A DNA stretch of 29,280 nucleotides from CAZGTQ01 sp964528575 (GCA_964528575.1 CAZGTQ010000161.1:1-29280); one strand, 5' to 3'; shown: positions 6,410 to 15,083, counted from the first letter of the stretch. Made by a program: numbers and translations. The notes: generated by a model from the letters alone, not told the origin.

Positions 6410-6816
6410 CAGCAGCAGGCGCCGGCGTTGCGCTCGGCGCTCGGGACGCTCGTCGCGGCCGCCGGCGGACAGCACCCGCCTCCCGCGCGCAGGCCCGCGG
6501 CGCGCTCGCGGTCGGCGCGCAGCTCGGGCACCTCGTCGAGGCAGCACGCGAGGCAACCGAGCAGCCGCTCGTGGAACGGACTCGTCGCGGGAGCGAGCGA
6601 GTAGAAGCTCCACGCTCCCTCGCGCCGCGCCGTGACGAGCCCGGCCGCGCGCAGCCGCGCCAGGTGCCGCGAGGCCGTCGGCTGCGGGACCTCGAGCGCG
6701 GCGACGAGGTCGCCGACGCACAGCTCGCCCGGCTGGAGCAGGTGCAGGATGCGCAGCCGCGTCCGGTCGGAGAACGCGCGGAACATCGCGTCGACGGGGT
6801 CCACGCGGCCGAGCAT
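6409..6816 (-). CDS. arsR: ArsR-family arsenic-responsive repressor
   Basis: 135 residues with a winged-helix core: FSDRTRLRILHLLQPGELCV, then the recognition region PQPTASRHLARLRAAGLVTA, then the wing RREGAWSFYSL. The classical metal-sensing CxC of plasmid ArsR is absent: the motif is ELCVGDL with a single Cys33. Cysteines cluster at the C-terminus instead: CLACC (Cys88, Cys91, Cys92), Cys115-Cys116 and the terminal Cys134-Cys135. This suggests As(III) sensing by a C-terminal triad, as in other ArsR subtypes. The ATG at 6816 sits inside the palindrome at 6814-6835 and no Shine-Dalgarno is visible. A GTG at 6804 or the ATG at 6786 are alternative starts that keep the whole domain. Confidence 0.92.
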   Translation of the reverse strand: MLGRVDPVDAMFRAFSDRTRLRILHLLQPGELCVGDLVAALEVPQPTASRHLARLRAAGLVTARREGAWSFYSLAPATSPFHERLLGCLACCLDEVPELRADRERAAGLRAGGGCCPPAAATSVPSAERNAGACC

Positions 6817-6835
6817 ATTCGGCCAGGCGAATATG
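6814..6835 (-). promoter_or_regulatory. probable ArsR operator palindrome
   Basis: A perfect inverted repeat CATATTCG, six-base spacer, CGAATATG. It is the only AT-rich stretch in the area and overlaps the annotated arsR start codon, so a bound dimer would block transcription or act at the transcription start. This is the position and size expected for ArsR autoregulation; the assignment is inference. Confidence 0.7.
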
Positions 6836-6959
6836 ACGAGCCCGAGCGCTCGCGCTTACATTTCTCGAACGCCGTGCCCGTAACCAGTGGGCGCCCCGCG
6901 CATCGGAGGTGTGGTCGCTCCGTCCGCCTCCCTCGAGGTCGCGAGTCCTTCCCCCCCCG

Positions 6960-6976
6960 GGGCGGAGCGGCCGCCC
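6960..6976 (-). terminator. GC-rich hairpin at the end of the FG-GAP gene
   Basis: GGGCGG, five-base loop, CCGCCC; it overlaps the last base of the stop codon and adjoins a run of eight C. No T-run is seen, so termination is only a possibility. Confidence 0.35.
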
Positions 6977-8562
6977 TACGGGACGAGCATCACGCTCTGG
7001 GCGTTGCTCGCGAACGTGACGTGCGGCACCGGGTCGGTGTCGATCACGACGTAGGCATGGTGCAGCTCGAGCCCGGCCCAAGCCGGCGATCCGCCGGACG
7101 GGACTTCGAACGCGGGTCCCATCGCGCGGCCCAGGTTGTCGAGCACGTCGAACGAGAACCACAGCGGCGGCTGGTTCGGGTTCGTCAGCGTGTGGAACGT
7201 GTACTGGTCGACGGAGAGCGGGAGCGTCACGCCGTCGATCGGCAGCGGCGCGCCCGTTCCGCTCGACGTGCCGAGGATCAGGTACGGCAAGCCCGCATGC
7301 TCCGGCCCCGCCTCGATCGCAAGGGACTGCACGCCGCCGAGGGAGACGGAGAGTTGCTCGACGTCGGTGACCAGAGGGATGAAGTCGTAGACGTAGATCG
7401 TTCCGAGGGAAGAGACGGCGAAGCGACCATCCGAGAAGCTGAGCCGCGCGCCGACGTTCTGATGAGGAGTGACCGGGTCGACGAGCTTGGCGGCCTGGAC
7501 CCATCCCGTCGGAGTCTCGTAGAAGACGTAGGCCGCTCCCGACTGCGGGTTGCCCACGTCCGCTCCGATCGCCCCGACGATGGCGATCGGTCCTCGGATC
7601 GCGACCGAGTTGCCGAACGAGTCGGCCATTGCGCCATCCGCGGCGACGAGCTTGGCGATCTGCGTCCAGTCGCTACCCTGCCGCTCGAAGACGTAAGCCG
7701 CTCCGGCTTCGATCGCCACGTCGTCGTCACGTCTGCTCCCGATGATCGCGCGAGATCCGTGCAAGTCGATCGCTTCTCCGAATCGGTCGCCGGGATCGAG
7801 ATCCGCTGGCTGGAGCACGGCGGTTTGGCTCCATCCGATTGGCGTCCGCTCGAACACGTACGCCTTGCCCGCGTAGTCTCCCGGGTCGTCGATCGTGCCG
7901 GCGATGGCCGTCCCGCCGTCCAGAGCGAGCGATACACCGAAGTGCAGCTTCGGCTGCGCGTCGTTCGGAGCAATCTCGCCCATCTCGACCCAGCCCGACC
8001 CGTTGCGCTCGAACCAGTAGACCGAGCCCGACCGAAGCCCGAACGGATCGGCGTTCGGCGCGCCCACCAGGAGCGTGTCGCCCGACAGCGCTAGCGAGGT
8101 ACCGAAGAGGAAGCCGACGGGAGATTCGAACGCTGCGTTGCCCGGCACGAGCTTCGCCGTCTGACTCCATGCGGCGCCGGTTCGCTCGAACACGTACGCT
8201 GCGCCGGACTGGACGTTCCCAGTCATACCTCCTGTCGCGGCGATGACGGCAGTCTCCGCGTCATCTGCCAGCACGATCGAGTACCCGAACGCGATCCCGG
8301 GAGTCGCGCCAGAAGGCACCAGCTGCGCGATCTCGGACCATCCTGAACCCGTGCGGTCGAAGGCGTACACGCGCCCTTGCGCATCGTCGGCGAGATTCGC
8401 GCCCACGAGCAGACGATCCACCGAAACCGCCGCGGTCCTGAACCCGACTGCTGGATAGGCTGCATTCGGGTCGACCAGCTCCGCGCTCAGCACCTGGCGG
8501 CCCTGGCCGATCGGCGCGAGCGCTGCGAAGGCTGGGAGGATCCAGAGTCGTCGTGAGGCCAT
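6976..8562 (-). CDS. secreted seven-bladed FG-GAP beta-propeller protein
   Basis: 528 residues. A short signal peptide (MASRRLWILPAFAALAPIG) is followed by seven repeats of the form AYVFERTxxGWxQxAKL (for example VYAFDRTGSGW, AAYVFERTGAAW, VYWFERNGSGW, AYVFERQGSDW), each preceded by FGxSxALxGDxxxVGA; this is an integrin-alpha-like propeller. From about residue 400 a separate C-terminal domain runs SVSLGGVQSLAIEAGPEH ... PYLILGTSSGTGAP ... HHAYVVIDTDPVP and ends SVMLVP. The same tail occurs in the proteins at 10738-12324 and 23324-24961. It is presumably exported; function is unknown, with adhesion or polysaccharide binding typical of such propellers. AGGAGGG just before the ATG overlaps the stop of the upstream beta-helix frame, so the two are one operon. 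Confidence 0.88.
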   Translation of the reverse strand: MASRRLWILPAFAALAPIGQGRQVLSAELVDPNAAYPAVGFRTAAVSVDRLLVGANLADDAQGRVYAFDRTGSGWSEIAQLVPSGATPGIAFGYSIVLADDAETAVIAATGGMTGNVQSGAAYVFERTGAAWSQTAKLVPGNAAFESPVGFLFGTSLALSGDTLLVGAPNADPFGLRSGSVYWFERNGSGWVEMGEIAPNDAQPKLHFGVSLALDGGTAIAGTIDDPGDYAGKAYVFERTPIGWSQTAVLQPADLDPGDRFGEAIDLHGSRAIIGSRRDDDVAIEAGAAYVFERQGSDWTQIAKLVAADGAMADSFGNSVAIRGPIAIVGAIGADVGNPQSGAAYVFYETPTGWVQAAKLVDPVTPHQNVGARLSFSDGRFAVSSLGTIYVYDFIPLVTDVEQLSVSLGGVQSLAIEAGPEHAGLPYLILGTSSGTGAPLPIDGVTLPLSVDQYTFHTLTNPNQPPLWFSFDVLDNLGRAMGPAFEVPSGGSPAWAGLELHHAYVVIDTDPVPHVTFASNAQSVMLVP

Positions 8563-8571
8563 GCCGCCCTC

Positions 8572-8820
8572 CTACGGATAGTGGTACCCGAGGTCGACAA
8601 TTCCGCCATCGTCCATCAGGTCAGTTCTCGTGGTCCTGCCCGCGACGATGCTCGCGCCGGCCGGTATGCTGCCGGCGTTGACGCACGGGCTGCCTACCTG
8701 TGGCGGAATCAGGAAGTTGCTCAGGAAGTAGCCGCTCACCGGGTTGAGCGGTCCAAGCGCTGGGCCAGCGAGGAACAGCGGCCGGGCATCGATCAGGCCT
8801 CCAACGGAACTCCAGAGAGA
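8572..8820 (-). pseudogene. displaced C-terminal segment of the beta-helix gene
   Basis: In the frame one step away from the upstream gene, the minus strand encodes SSVGGLIDARPLFLAG, GYFLSNFLIPP, SPCVNAGS, RTTRTDLMDDGG and IVDLGYHYP before a TAG at 8574. This is the usual ending of secreted beta-helix/choice-of-anchor proteins (IDAxPLF...SPCxDAG...DxGYHY). It has no start of its own and clearly belongs to the gene at 8793-10301. Removing one CT unit from the repeat at 8814-8821 fuses the two into about 575 residues. Confidence 0.75.
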
Positions 8821-10301
8821 GCCGGAACGACGCCCGCCGTCCCCTGCACGTCCGAGAAGGACACGGTGAGGACGTTGTTCGGCGGCGAGGTGTACGGGCC
8901 GTCGCCGATCTCGCGCAGGTAGGCCGGAGTCGGAGCCGGAGCCGTGGGTCCCGAGAGATTGTCGTAGACGATCGAGTTGCTGATCCGGATCAACGTATTG
9001 TTCGGCGCAGAAGGTTGCCCCAGCAACATGCCGCCCGTGACGAAGCCGCCTTGCGCGGAGTTCTGCGCCACCGTGCAGTGCTGCATGATGAACTCGGCCT
9101 GGAACGTGGCGATCGCGCCTCCCTCCGACGCACGGTTCAGAACGATCAAGCAGTTGTCGAAGGTCGGAGGCCCGCTGTTGCCCGACAGGATGAAAACGCC
9201 GCCGCCGTCGCTGAAAGCCTGGAGATCGGTCGTGTTCCGAGCGATCGTGCAGTGTTCGATTACGCTGTTCGGGTTCGCCGAGGTCGGCGCATCGGTCATG
9301 ATGTCGAGCCCGCCTCCCCTGGTGTACCCCGTGTTCAACACGATTGATGAGTTCCTCAGGGTGACCCGAGACGAATCGATCATGACACCGCCACCGGTGT
9401 CTGCATCGTTTCCAGTGATCTCGCAGTCCTCGATGAGCGGGTCGCCCCCTTCCTGGGACTTGACTCCTCCACCGAAGCGCTGCGCAGTGTTGTCTTGGAT
9501 CTGGCACTGCAGGATCTGGACCGGAACGGACGTTACCGGGATGTCGTTCGCGAAGCCGTCGACGAGGATGCCGCCGCCGTCGAGATCCGCGTCGTTCCCG
9601 CGGATCCGGCAATTCGCGATCAGCGTCTGGATGTGGGACGTGAAGACTGCACCGCCGTTGCCGCCGGCGCCGTTGCCCTCGATTCGGCAGTTCTCGATTC
9701 GGACCCCAGGCCCGACCAGGAGAGTCGGCACGCCGCCGGAATAGGGATGCTCGGCGTAGATCCCGGCGCCGTGGGCGGACACCGTGGGCCCCGTCGTGGA
9801 GTTGCCCTGGATCAGGCAGTTCCGGATCGTCGGCATCGCCTCGATGATGAGGATGCCGCCTCCGATCGTGAACGAGCCGGCTTGTTGTGGAGTGCCCGTC
9901 CCTCCCGTAATCGTGAAGCCATCCAGCACGGAGTTCTGAAGGATGTTCCCCAGCACGTTGAATGTCACGGTGCTGAAGCCGGTGGCAGGCGCCCCGGGCG
10001 GCGCGGGGGACGGCGCCTGGATCGTCACTGGCGATTGATTGTTCGGATCCGCCTGGATCACGAGGTCGTACGGGTACGAAACCGTCTCGACGTAGGTGAA
10101 AGGCGCACCCGCGTTGTCCCGCACGAGGATCGTGTTGCCAGGCGCCGATCCCGCGATCGCCGCCCCGATCGTGAGGAAGGTGCCCGGCGGAAAGGGCGGG
10201 ACCGCCGCCGGGTCGACCGTCAGTTGAGCGACCGCGACGCCGGGCGCAGAAGCGGTTAGCGTGAATGCAAGGACGCCTCGTCCGAGACCTGATGCGAGCA
10301 T
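8793..10301 (-). CDS. secreted right-handed beta-helix protein, frameshifted at 3' end
   Basis: 502 residues as read. Signal peptide MLASGLGRGVLAFTLTASA to AVAQ (about 1-26). Then a long series of parallel beta-helix rungs with the recurring pattern GGGxxI...xxNCxIxGNxAxxxGGG (for example IENCRIEGNGAGGNGGAVF, IEDCEITGNDADTGGGVMI, FDNCLIVLNRASEGGAIA). Related proteins are surface or exported adhesins or polysaccharide-binding and lyase-like proteins; no catalytic residues can be assigned. The frame ends SDVQGTAGVVPALSGVPLEA, while the expected C-terminal anchor continues in another frame at 8572-8820. The strong ribosome site GGGAGGAGGAG precedes the ATG at 10301. First gene of an operon with the FG-GAP gene at 6976-8562. 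Confidence 0.85.
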   Translation of the reverse strand: MLASGLGRGVLAFTLTASAPGVAVAQLTVDPAAVPPFPPGTFLTIGAAIAGSAPGNTILVRDNAGAPFTYVETVSYPYDLVIQADPNNQSPVTIQAPSPAPPGAPATGFSTVTFNVLGNILQNSVLDGFTITGGTGTPQQAGSFTIGGGILIIEAMPTIRNCLIQGNSTTGPTVSAHGAGIYAEHPYSGGVPTLLVGPGVRIENCRIEGNGAGGNGGAVFTSHIQTLIANCRIRGNDADLDGGGILVDGFANDIPVTSVPVQILQCQIQDNTAQRFGGGVKSQEGGDPLIEDCEITGNDADTGGGVMIDSSRVTLRNSSIVLNTGYTRGGGLDIMTDAPTSANPNSVIEHCTIARNTTDLQAFSDGGGVFILSGNSGPPTFDNCLIVLNRASEGGAIATFQAEFIMQHCTVAQNSAQGGFVTGGMLLGQPSAPNNTLIRISNSIVYDNLSGPTAPAPTPAYLREIGDGPYTSPPNNVLTVSFSDVQGTAGVVPALSGVPLEA

Positions 10302-10737
10302 TGCTCCTCCTCCCTCCCAGGCAGCGACACCCCGGACGATCCTCTCGTCCTGCGAACGGGCATCGGAGCCGGCTCCACCCTAGAGCGACCTACGCCGGCC
10401 GCAACGGGTAAACCGGGGAATCGTAGGAGCCGTAGGACGGTGGCCAGTGTAGCAGCGACAGCTGCCCGAGCAGGATGGCCGCTCACGTCAAGTTTGCTCG
10501 CGGAAGTACGCCGGGCGTGGCGTGGATTGCTCTTCTGGCGCTCGCGGCCCGGTCGACTCGGCGCCCAACGCGGACTGACCATGAGGAGCGTACGCACGAA
10601 TGCGGGATGCATGTTCCTCGAACCGCCGTGTGTCAAACGCGCGACGAAGTGGACGCATCGGCCGCGACCGCGGCCGCACGGCGGCCAGGGCGCGGGCGCA
10701 ACGGTCCGGCGGCGCGCTCGTGCTGGCGCGGCCCGCT
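10302..10737. other. intergenic region between two FG-GAP units
   Basis: About 435 bases without a supportable gene; open frames on both strands are Arg/Ala-rich shadows. It must hold the promoter of the beta-helix operon and the 3' end of the 10738-12324 transcript. The only clear structure is the 12-bp perfect palindrome GGAGCCGGCTCC at 10365-10376, upstream of the beta-helix gene, a possible operator or short hairpin. Confidence 0.5.
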
Positions 10738-12324
10738 CTACGGAACGAGCATCACGCTCTCGGCGTTGCTCGCGAGCACCACGCCCGGCACCGCCGGATC
10801 GATGACGACGTAGGCGTGATCCAGCGTGAGCCCGGCCCACGCGGCCGGCGCGCCCGCGGGCACGACGAGCGCGGGCCCGGCGCCCGCGCGGCCGAGGTTG
10901 TCGAGCAGGCCGAACGAGAGCGAGAGCGGCGGCTGGTTCGGGCTCGTCAGCGTGAGCAGTGTGTACGCGTCGAGCGTGAGCGGGACGGTGACTCCATCGA
11001 CGGTGAACGGCGACGCCATTCCGCTCGACGTCCCGAGGATCAGGTACGGGAGGTTCGCGTACGCCGGGCCCGCATCGAGCGAGAACGCGTGCGTGCCGCC
11101 GAGTGAGGTCGACACCTGGTCGGGATCGCCGACGAGCGGGACGAAGTCGTAGACGTAGAGGAAGCCGATCCCACCGAGCACCATCCGGCTTCCCGTGAAG
11201 TCGTGGACTCCGACCCGCAGGTAGACGGGAGGCGTGGGATCGACGAGCTTCGAGGCCTGCGCCCAGCCGTTCGACGTCTCGTAGAAGACGTAAGCCGCCC
11301 CCGTCGCCGAGGGGCCCGTGATGACGCCCGACGCGCCGATGAGCGCGATCGAGCCCTGGATCGCGACGCTACCGCCGAAGTAGTCGCCCGAGTCGCCGTC
11401 GCTCGCGATCAGCTTCGCGACCTGCGTCCAACCGCCCGGCGATTGGCGCTCGAACACGTAGGCGGACCCCGAGGCGAGAAGGAGGTCCGTGTCGTCCCAC
11501 GGGGTGCCGACGAGGAGCCGGTCGCCGTCGAGATCCAGCGATCCTCCGAAGTTGTCGAACAGCTCGAGGTCGTCGGGCTGGAGCACGGCGACCTCCGTCC
11601 ACCTCACTCCGGCGCGCTCGAAGACGTGCACGTTTCCCTGAGGGGAATAGGGGGCGTCGACGGCGCAAACGGCCGCCGTATCGCCGTCCAGCGTGACCAT
11701 CCGCCCGAAGGACTGTCCCGGCCACGGGTTCCTCGGCGACAGCCGACCGCGCTCGACCCAGCCGGTCGACGTCCGCACGAACCAGTACACGGCGCCCGCC
11801 TCGAGGCCCGCCACGTTCGCCATCCGCGCGCCGACGAGCGCCATGTCGCCGGAGATCGCGACCGAGCAGCCGAACTGGAACCCATAGGGCGGCACCCACG
11901 CTCCGTCGCTCGGAAAGAGCTCGGCCGTCTGCCGCCAACCGTTCGGCGTGCGCTCGAACACGTACGCCGCGCCCGTCTGGACGACACCGTCTCCGCCGTA
12001 GCTCGCGCCGACGATCGCTCGTTGGCCCGACTCGTCGAGGTCGAACGAGCTGCCGAACCCGGTGCCGTTCGTCGGCACGAGCGGAACGAGCTCGTCGACC
12101 TGTGCCCAGCCCGAGCTCGACCGCTCGAACACGTACACCGACGGGTCGCCCCCGACGGGCCACGCGCTGACCAGCATGCGCTCGCCCGCCACGGCCGCTG
12201 ACCCGAGGATCTGGCCGGGCAAGGCCACACTCGCGTCGATCTCCGCCGTCAAGACCTGTGCGAACGCCGACGCCGGCGTGAGCGCGCAGAGCGCGAGCAA
12301 CCGCCCGACATGGATCCTGAGCAT
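10738..12324 (-). CDS. secreted seven-bladed FG-GAP beta-propeller protein (paralogue)
   Basis: 528 residues, exactly as long as the protein at 6976-8562 and alignable over its whole length. Signal peptide MLRIHVGRLLALCALTPASAFAQ (1-23). Seven repeats follow (VYVFERSSSGW, AYVFERTPNGW, VYWFVRTSTGW, VHVFERAGVRW, AYVFERQSPGGW, AYVFYETSNGW, LYVYDFVPL). The C-terminal domain starts at about residue 400: STSLGGTHAFSLDAGPAY, PYLILGTSSGMASP, DHAYVVIDPAVPG, ending SVMLVP. Its GC and codon choice are slightly more extreme than in the 6976 copy, so the duplication is not recent. AGGAGGAG lies just upstream of the ATG. It is monocistronic or follows fadE at a 117-bp gap. Confidence 0.88.
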   Translation of the reverse strand: MLRIHVGRLLALCALTPASAFAQVLTAEIDASVALPGQILGSAAVAGERMLVSAWPVGGDPSVYVFERSSSGWAQVDELVPLVPTNGTGFGSSFDLDESGQRAIVGASYGGDGVVQTGAAYVFERTPNGWRQTAELFPSDGAWVPPYGFQFGCSVAISGDMALVGARMANVAGLEAGAVYWFVRTSTGWVERGRLSPRNPWPGQSFGRMVTLDGDTAAVCAVDAPYSPQGNVHVFERAGVRWTEVAVLQPDDLELFDNFGGSLDLDGDRLLVGTPWDDTDLLLASGSAYVFERQSPGGWTQVAKLIASDGDSGDYFGGSVAIQGSIALIGASGVITGPSATGAAYVFYETSNGWAQASKLVDPTPPVYLRVGVHDFTGSRMVLGGIGFLYVYDFVPLVGDPDQVSTSLGGTHAFSLDAGPAYANLPYLILGTSSGMASPFTVDGVTVPLTLDAYTLLTLTSPNQPPLSLSFGLLDNLGRAGAGPALVVPAGAPAAWAGLTLDHAYVVIDPAVPGVVLASNAESVMLVP

Positions 12325-12393
12325 GAGCTCCTCCTCTTCGCGGGGAGCTAGTCGCGGGCGCGATGCGCGCCTACACCGGTCCTCCGTGGCAGC

Positions 12394-12439
12394 CGCAAGT
12401 GCTTGCGTCGGAGCGACTTGCGCAGGAGCGGCTTGCGCC
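12394..12439 (-). repeat. three short tandem units downstream of fadE
   Basis: On the minus strand directly after the fadE stop are two 15-bp units, GGCGCAAGCCGCTCC and TGCGCAAGTCGCTCC, and a third partial unit that closes as the palindrome CGCAAGCACTTGCG (12394-12407). The last could fold into a short hairpin and end the fadE transcript; no T-run follows. Confidence 0.5.
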
Positions 12440-12441
12440 CC

Positions 12442-14919
12442 CTACGACGCCAAACGCCCCACGTCCGCCGGCTCGGACGCCGCGCTCGTGCGCAGGAACT
12501 CGTCCAGCGTGAACGAGTCGACCTGGATCGCGTCCTCGCGCGCCGCCTCCGCCGCGCGCACGAGATCCACCTCGGCCGGGCCGATCACGCCCGCCTCGAG
12601 CGCGGCGGCGAGCAGCTCCGCCGGCTTCTTGCGCGGGAGCTTGTTCGCGCGCACCGCCTCGCGGATCGTGCGCGCGACCTCCTCGGCGCGGGAGCAGAGC
12701 ACGAACGCGCGCTCCAGCCGCCCCAGCGCCTCGCTCTCGTCCGCGGGCACGTAGAGCCCATCGGTGAGCCGGTCGCGCTGCTCGCCCGGCACCTGCAACG
12801 CGTGCGCGACGCGCGCCGACACCGCGTCCGTCGGGCCGACGCCGACCGGGTTGAGCCGCGACCACAGCGCGATCGGCCCGCGCAACAGCCAGCCGAGCCC
12901 CGGCACGTCGAGGTTGCGCAGGATGCCGTCGAACGCGCTCTGGATCCGCTCGAACGCCGTTTCGAGCGAGTACTCGACGAACGGCAGGTCCTCCGCTCGC
13001 CGCCCCTCGGCCTCGTAGCGGCGCAGAGCGGCGTTCGCGAGATACATCTGACAGAAGACGTCCGCGAACCGACCGGTGAGCGCCTCCTTGCGCTTGAGGT
13101 CCGCGCCGAGGCTCGCCATCGCGACGTCCGCGAGGAACGCGAAGCTCGCCGACGTCCACGCGAGCCGCCGGTAGTGCTTCGCCGTCGGACCGGCGACCGG
13201 AGCGCGCGCGAGCCGGCCGCGCGTGAGCGAGAGCAGCACCGAGCGCGCGCCGTTGCGTACGACGTGGCCGACGTGACCGAAGAACGCGTGGTCGAACGCC
13301 GCGACGTCGTTCTCCGCCGCCGCGCGGATCTCGTCGTACGCGTACGGGTGACAGCGGATCGCGCCCTGGCCGAAGATCATCAGGCTGCGCGTCAGGACGT
13401 TCGCGCCCTCGACCGTGATGCTGATCGGCGCGCCGACGTACGCGTGCGCGAGCAGGTTGCGCGGCCCGCGCGAGATCGCCGCGCCGCCGAGCACGTCCAT
13501 GCCGTCGTTGATGCGCGCGCGGAAGAGCTCGGTGAACGCGTACTTCGCGATCGCCGTCACGACCGCCGGCTTCGCGCCCGCGTCGAGCGCTCCGCACGTC
13601 GTGCGCCGCGCCGCCTCGAGCACGTACGCCGTGCCGCCGATGCGCGCGAGCGGCTCGCCGATGCCCTCGAACTTGCCGATCGGCACGCCGAACTGCTTGC
13701 GCACGAGCGCGTACGCGCCCGCGACGCGCGCCACCGTCTTGACGCCCGCGGCGCTGCTCGCCGGCAACGAGATGCCGCGGCCCGCCGCGAGGCACTCCAT
13801 CAGCATGCGCCAGCCCTGCCCCGCTCCCTCGACGCCGCCGATGATCGCGTCGAGCGGCACGACGACGTTGCGACCGCGCGTCGGACAGTTGTAGAACGGC
13901 ACGCCGAGCGGGTCGTGGCGCCGGCCGAGCTCGACGCCCGGCGCGTCGGTCGGGACGAGCGCGCACGTGATGCCGAGCTCCTTGCCCCGACCGAGCAGCT
14001 CGTCCGGATCGCGCAGCTTGAACGCGAGCCCGAGCACCGTCGCCACCGCCGCGAGCGTGATGTAGCGCTTGTTCCAGCTCAAACGCACGTAGAGCGCGCC
14101 GTCGCCGCCGCGAAACACGACGCCGCTCGACGAGATCGCGCCCGCGTCGGAGCCCGCGCCCGGCTCGGTGAGCGCGAAGCACGGCATCTCCTCGCCGCTC
14201 GCGAGCCGCGGCAGCCAGCGCCGCTTCTGCTCGTCGGTGCCGTAGTGCAGGAGCAACTCGGCCGGCCCGAGCGAGTTCGGCACCATGACCGTGATCCCGA
14301 GCGCCATCGAGCGCGACGACAGCCTCGAGACGATCGCGCTGTTCGCCGACGCCGAGAAGCCGTGGCCGCCGTGCTCGGGCGGGACGATCAGGCCGAAGAA
14401 GCGGTGGCGCTTCAGTGCGTCCCACACTTCGGGCGGCAGGTCGCGCCGCTGCCATACGTCCCAGTCGTCGGTCATGCGGCAGACCTCGTCGACCGGGCCG
14501 TCGAGGAACGCGCGCTCGACGTCGGTGAGGTCGGGATACGGCTCGCGCGCGAGGCGCTCGAAGTCGGGCTTGCCGGAGAACAGCTCGCCGTCGATCCACA
14601 CGGTGCCCGCCTCGATCGCGATGCGCTCCGTCTCGGAGATGGTGGGCAGGAAGCCGAGGCGCCGCATCGTCGCGAGGATCGGCCGGGTCACGACGAGCCG
14701 CCGCAGCGGGACGACGTTCAGGACGAGCGCGACCGCGGCGAACGCTCCGAGCAGCCAGAGCGGGGCGCCGAGCCCCCACAGGAGCGCGCCGGCCGCGGCG
14801 GTCCATGCGAAGAGCGGGGCGGCGACGAACGCGAGCGCCAGGACGAGAACGACGAGCGAGACGAGGACCAGGAGCGCGGGCAGAGCGGCGAGGGAGCCGT
14901 GGAAGAGGAGCGCGATCAT
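12442..14919 (-). CDS. fadE: FadE-type membrane-associated acyl-CoA dehydrogenase
   Basis: 825 residues, close to the 814 of E. coli FadE. The first 75 or so residues form two or three membrane helices (LLVLVSLVVLVLALAFVAAP; LLGAFAAVALVLNVV). Then comes the acyl-CoA dehydrogenase core: FFGLIVPPEHGGHGFSASAN (about 174-193), the FAD/substrate motif CFALTEPGAGSDAG (247-260), and further on VEGANVLTRSLMIFGQGAIR with the HPY segment typical of FadE. The C-terminal domain (after about residue 590) is the FadE-specific extension. It catalyses the first, FAD-dependent step of fatty-acid beta-oxidation. The ATG at 14919 is chosen to begin at the hydrophobic N-terminus; the upstream open frame is Arg-rich and not coding. 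No partner beta-oxidation genes adjoin. Confidence 0.9.
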   Translation of the reverse strand: MIALLFHGSLAALPALLVLVSLVVLVLALAFVAAPLFAWTAAAGALLWGLGAPLWLLGAFAAVALVLNVVPLRRLVVTRPILATMRRLGFLPTISETERIAIEAGTVWIDGELFSGKPDFERLAREPYPDLTDVERAFLDGPVDEVCRMTDDWDVWQRRDLPPEVWDALKRHRFFGLIVPPEHGGHGFSASANSAIVSRLSSRSMALGITVMVPNSLGPAELLLHYGTDEQKRRWLPRLASGEEMPCFALTEPGAGSDAGAISSSGVVFRGGDGALYVRLSWNKRYITLAAVATVLGLAFKLRDPDELLGRGKELGITCALVPTDAPGVELGRRHDPLGVPFYNCPTRGRNVVVPLDAIIGGVEGAGQGWRMLMECLAAGRGISLPASSAAGVKTVARVAGAYALVRKQFGVPIGKFEGIGEPLARIGGTAYVLEAARRTTCGALDAGAKPAVVTAIAKYAFTELFRARINDGMDVLGGAAISRGPRNLLAHAYVGAPISITVEGANVLTRSLMIFGQGAIRCHPYAYDEIRAAAENDVAAFDHAFFGHVGHVVRNGARSVLLSLTRGRLARAPVAGPTAKHYRRLAWTSASFAFLADVAMASLGADLKRKEALTGRFADVFCQMYLANAALRRYEAEGRRAEDLPFVEYSLETAFERIQSAFDGILRNLDVPGLGWLLRGPIALWSRLNPVGVGPTDAVSARVAHALQVPGEQRDRLTDGLYVPADESEALGRLERAFVLCSRAEEVARTIREAVRANKLPRKKPAELLAAALEAGVIGPAEVDLVRAAEAAREDAIQVDSFTLDEFLRTSAASEPADVGRLAS

Positions 14920-15083
14920 GAGGGGGATGCCGGGGACGTTCTCTTCGTAGGACCTCTTCGTAGGACACCGGCACCCGGATTCGGCGGCGCGGCGCCGGGG
15001 GGGGGCTGCGTTGGACGCATCGGCCGCGCGCGCCGCGCGACTTGACCGCCGCACGCCTGCGTCCCACGATCCCGTGCCCCTCC

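Noticed and set aside
4155..10690. Similar GCGGCCGCG-rich stretches near 4160-4200 and 10630-10690
   Set aside because: One encodes the Ala-rich end of ArsJ; the other is non-coding. The likeness is low-complexity GC only.
10651..15028. 16-bp exact match GGACGCATCGGCCGCG at 10651 and 15013
   Set aside because: Flanks do not align and the words are GC-rich; such matches are expected by chance in a window of this composition.
12403..15045. 880-codon open frame on the plus strand
   Set aside because: Antisense to fadE; its product is almost only Arg, Glu, Ala and Asp, as expected for the shadow of a GC-biased gene.
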